Both the position numbers and the translations under genes were made by a program. This document shows, in pieces, positions 5,604 through 7,496 of a stretch of 7,496 nt of DNA. Position 1 is the stretch's first letter, and the number at the start of each line of letters is the position of its first letter. Source of the DNA: an uncultured Neisseria sp. (GTDB lineage: Bacteria; Pseudomonadota; Gammaproteobacteria; Burkholderiales; Neisseriaceae); contig CALFOA010000353.1 in assembly GCA_937919795.1 (NCBI GenBank), forward strand, positions 1 through 7,496. The letters run 5' to 3'. Below the pieces are notes generated by a model, which did no database searches, was not told where the DNA came from, and worked only from the letters and a program-made list of their open reading frames with translations.

Positions 5604-5616
5604 AAAGCGTATTGTA
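5604..5616 (-). promoter_or_regulatory. Candidate murI promoter (-10 element)
   Basis: On the minus strand TACAAT (5616-5611) matches five of six -10 bases and would start transcription near 5604, about 28 bases before the ATG. The -35 region at 17 bp (TGCTGA) is poor. A small palindrome, ACTGC-A-GCAGT (5618-5628), lies directly upstream of the -10 and could be an operator, though short palindromes arise by chance. Confidence 0.33.
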
Positions 5617-5727
5617 CACTGCAGCAGTTATTTTCAGCATCCTCTCACTGCTGTCGTTTTGCCGCCAAATCACCCGTCGATTGACCTGATCACGCCACCC
5701 CTTAATCAAATTTAGCATTCGTTCCGG

Positions 5728-5756
5728 TTTGCAAAGCCCGTGAATTAAAGCATAAT
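5728..5756 (+). promoter_or_regulatory. Candidate tsaE-amiC promoter
   Basis: TTTGCA (5728-5733, four of six) and CATAAT (5751-5756, five of six) are separated by an ideal 17 bp. Transcription would begin near 5763, giving a leader of about 25 bases to the ATG at 5788. That start site coincides with an in-frame TTG at 5764, which therefore could not serve as the start codon. Confidence 0.5.
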
Positions 5757-5787
5757 TGCCCCTTTGTTAATCTCCGACCAACGCATC

Positions 5788-6258
5788 ATGAGCCTGAGCA
5801 CCTACTCTGTCGAATTACCCGACGAAGCGGCCACCGCCGCTTTGGCTGCTTCATGGGCGCCGAGTATTAGCGCGCCTTTGGTGATCTATCTGGTCGGTGA
5901 TTTGGGGGCGGGCAAGACCACTTTCGTGCGCGGTCTGTTACGCGGTTGCGGCCATCAGGGAACGGTAAAAAGTCCCACCTATACCTTGGTCGAATCCTAT
6001 CCGCTGGCGCGCGCGGATTTTCATCATTTCGATCTTTACCGTTTTACCAGCCCGGAAGAATGGCTGGATGCCGGTTTAGACGAATTGTTCACCCCCCGCA
6101 GTATTTGCCTGATTGAATGGCCGCAGCAAGCCGAAGGGTTTGTGCCGCCTGCCGATCTGAGCATCAGTCTCTCACACTTGCAAACCGGCCGCCTTTGTCA
6201 GCTGGCCGCCCATACAGAACACGGCAAAAAAAGTTTGGAAGCATGGATAAAAAATTAA
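5788..6258 (+). CDS. tsaE: tRNA t6A biosynthesis ATPase TsaE
   Basis: This 156-residue P-loop ATPase (YjeE family) works with TsaB and TsaD in transferring threonylcarbamoyl to A37 of ANN-decoding tRNAs. The Walker A loop is GDLGAGKTT at 37-45. The family-typical VKSPTYTLVE is at 60-69 and HFDLYR at 80-85. The Walker-B-like strand ICLIEWP is at 106-112. The length matches the usual size of about 150 residues. ATG at 5788 (MSLSTYSVELPDE) is preferred over the in-frame TTG at 5764, which lies on the predicted transcription start. No good Shine-Dalgarno precedes either. Its last 16 bases overlap the amiC start, so the pair should form an operon with coupled translation. The same neighbourhood, tsaE followed by an N-acetylmuramoyl-alanine amidase gene, is known from E. 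coli (amiB) and, as I recall, from Neisseria. Confidence 0.95.
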   Translation: MSLSTYSVELPDEAATAALAASWAPSISAPLVIYLVGDLGAGKTTFVRGLLRGCGHQGTVKSPTYTLVESYPLARADFHHFDLYRFTSPEEWLDAGLDELFTPRSICLIEWPQQAEGFVPPADLSISLSHLQTGRLCQLAAHTEHGKKSLEAWIKN

Positions 6259-7496
6259 CCCGCCGTCAAATCGTGCGCGCCGCCGGCGCCAGCTTGGTTC
6301 TCAGTGTCAGCCCGCTGGCTTGGGGCAAGCGGGCTGCACCGCAGTTTGTCGCCGTACGTATTTGGCCCGCCAACGCTTATACCCGGATTACGCTGGAAGC
6401 CAGCCAACGTTTGGATTACAAATATTTCACCATCGATAACCCTCGCCGCTTGGTCATCGATATCCGCGGCGTCACCCTCAACAATGTGTTGCAGGGTTTG
6501 GGCGGCAAAGTTCAAAGTAGCGATCCTTATATCAGTGGCATTCGCGCCGGTCAGAATACGCCCGACACCGTGCGGGTGGTGATTGATCTGAAAACCGCCG
6601 TTAATCCGCAAGTGTTCGCCCTCAACCCGGTTTCCAATTTCCGCCACCGTTTAGTGGTCGACCTCTACCCGCAATCTTCCTCCGATGCGCGCGATCCGTT
6701 GATGGCCTTGCTGGAAGACTATTCACAAGGGAAAATCTCTTCCAGCGGCACCGGTGCGGATACCCCGCCGGTGAGTGAACCACCGTCTGCTTCCGGTGGT
6801 CGAGGCGGTGGCAAACGCCAAGTGGTGGTGATGTTAGACCCCGGCCACGGCGGCGAAGACCCGGGCGCGATTGGCCCCAGCGGTTTACGCGAAAAAGACG
6901 TGGTACTCTCCATCGCCCGCGAAATGAAAAAACGGCTGGACGCACTGGGCTACCGCACCTACCTGACCCGCAACGAAGACATCTTCATCCCATTAGGCGT
7001 GCGAGTCGCGCGGGCGCGCAGACAAAAAGCCGACGTGTTTATTTCCATCCACGCCGATGCGTTCACCAACCCCAGCGCGCGCGGTACCGGCGTTTATGCC
7101 TTGAGCACCAAAGGCGCCACCAGCTCAGCCGCCCGCTTCCTCGCACAAACCCAAAATAATGCCGACTTAATCGGTGGTGTGAAAACGGTGGGCATTCCCA
7201 GCGTGGACAGCGCGATTATGGACATGACCCAAACCGTTACCAACCGCGATAGTTTGTCACTCGGCCAGCGTGTACTCACCGAATTGGGCAAGCTAAACAA
7301 GTTACACAAAGGCAATGTCGACCGCGCCAACTTCGCCGTTTTGCGCGCGCCGGATATTCCTTCGATTTTGGTGGAAACCGCCTTCATCTCCAATCCGGAA
7401 GAAGAACGCCTGCTGGGTAGCACCAGCTTCCGCCAAAAATGCGCGCAAGCGATGTGCGACGGGGTGCAACAATATGTGAACAATGCCGTATTGGCA
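6243..7496 (+). CDS. amiC: N-acetylmuramoyl-L-alanine amidase AmiC (3' partial)
   Basis: This periplasmic zinc amidase cleaves the MurNAc-L-Ala bond to split septal peptidoglycan during daughter-cell separation. The window encodes 418 residues with no stop, but known Neisserial AmiC is about 416 residues, so little is probably missing. LTRRQIV at 5-11 followed by a hydrophobic stretch is a twin-arginine (Tat) signal. Residues about 35-140 form the AMIN septum-targeting domain. A Gly/Ser/Pro-rich linker (about 162-191) leads to the Amidase_3 domain. Expected zinc ligands are His202 (DPGHGGEDPGA), Glu217 (REKD) and His270 (SIHADAF). The catalytic Glu is E378 in VETAFISN. The insert at about 315-345 lies where family members carry an autoinhibitory helix relieved by an activator such as NlpD. 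The ATG at 6243 lies inside tsaE. Confidence 0.95.
   Translation, partial: MDKKLTRRQIVRAAGASLVLSVSPLAWGKRAAPQFVAVRIWPANAYTRITLEASQRLDYKYFTIDNPRRLVIDIRGVTLNNVLQGLGGKVQSSDPYISGIRAGQNTPDTVRVVIDLKTAVNPQVFALNPVSNFRHRLVVDLYPQSSSDARDPLMALLEDYSQGKISSSGTGADTPPVSEPPSASGGRGGGKRQVVVMLDPGHGGEDPGAIGPSGLREKDVVLSIAREMKKRLDALGYRTYLTRNEDIFIPLGVRVARARRQKADVFISIHADAFTNPSARGTGVYALSTKGATSSAARFLAQTQNNADLIGGVKTVGIPSVDSAIMDMTQTVTNRDSLSLGQRVLTELGKLNKLHKGNVDRANFAVLRAPDIPSILVETAFISNPEEERLLGSTSFRQKCAQAMCDGVQQYVNNAVLA

Noticed and set aside
7094..7483. 129-residue minus-strand open frame inside amiC
   Set aside because: It lies antisense to the conserved Amidase_3 core, where the plus frame carries the zinc and catalytic residues. 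It has no family resemblance or own ribosome site.

Overview
The window looks like ordinary chromosomal housekeeping DNA from a member of the Neisseriaceae. The best clue is a repeated 12-mer, TGCCTGTCTGAA, present six times exactly and once with one mismatch. From memory, this is the TG-wadDUS dialect of the Neisserial DNA uptake sequence, reported for Neisseria wadsworthii and N. shayeganii. The gene content fits: serB, tcdA, scpA, murI, tsaE and a Tat-exported amiC with Neisseria-like protein lengths. No transposase, phage gene, tRNA, rRNA or CRISPR array is visible.

Layout from left to right. The last few codons of an upstream gene may end at 27, followed by a terminator at 30-53. serB (phosphoserine phosphatase, +) converges on a beta-class glutathione S-transferase (-), with a DUS-pair hairpin between them. 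A universal stress protein gene (-) lies upstream of the transferase, again separated by a DUS-pair hairpin. tcdA (+) is divergent from the stress gene and overlaps scpA (+) by ATGA. scpA ends inside a 23-bp perfect DUS hairpin. A second, unrelated terminator backs onto two tandem, near-duplicate genes for small secreted Ala/Thr-rich peptides (-). One of these is only 59 residues. A gap of about 280 bp follows, holding their likely promoter, a single DUS in a stem-loop and a phased repeat/dyad just downstream of murI (-). murI is divergent from tsaE (+), which overlaps amiC (+). amiC runs off the right edge.

Functional links. TsaE takes part in making t6A in tRNA, and TcdA cyclises t6A to ct6A. 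They sit in two different operons, and each is translationally overlapped with a cell-cycle gene: tcdA with scpA (chromosome organisation) and tsaE with amiC (septal peptidoglycan splitting). MurI supplies D-glutamate for the same peptidoglycan. SerB completes serine synthesis. I found no clearly new multi-gene system. The most unusual element is the tandem small-peptide locus at 4075-4509.
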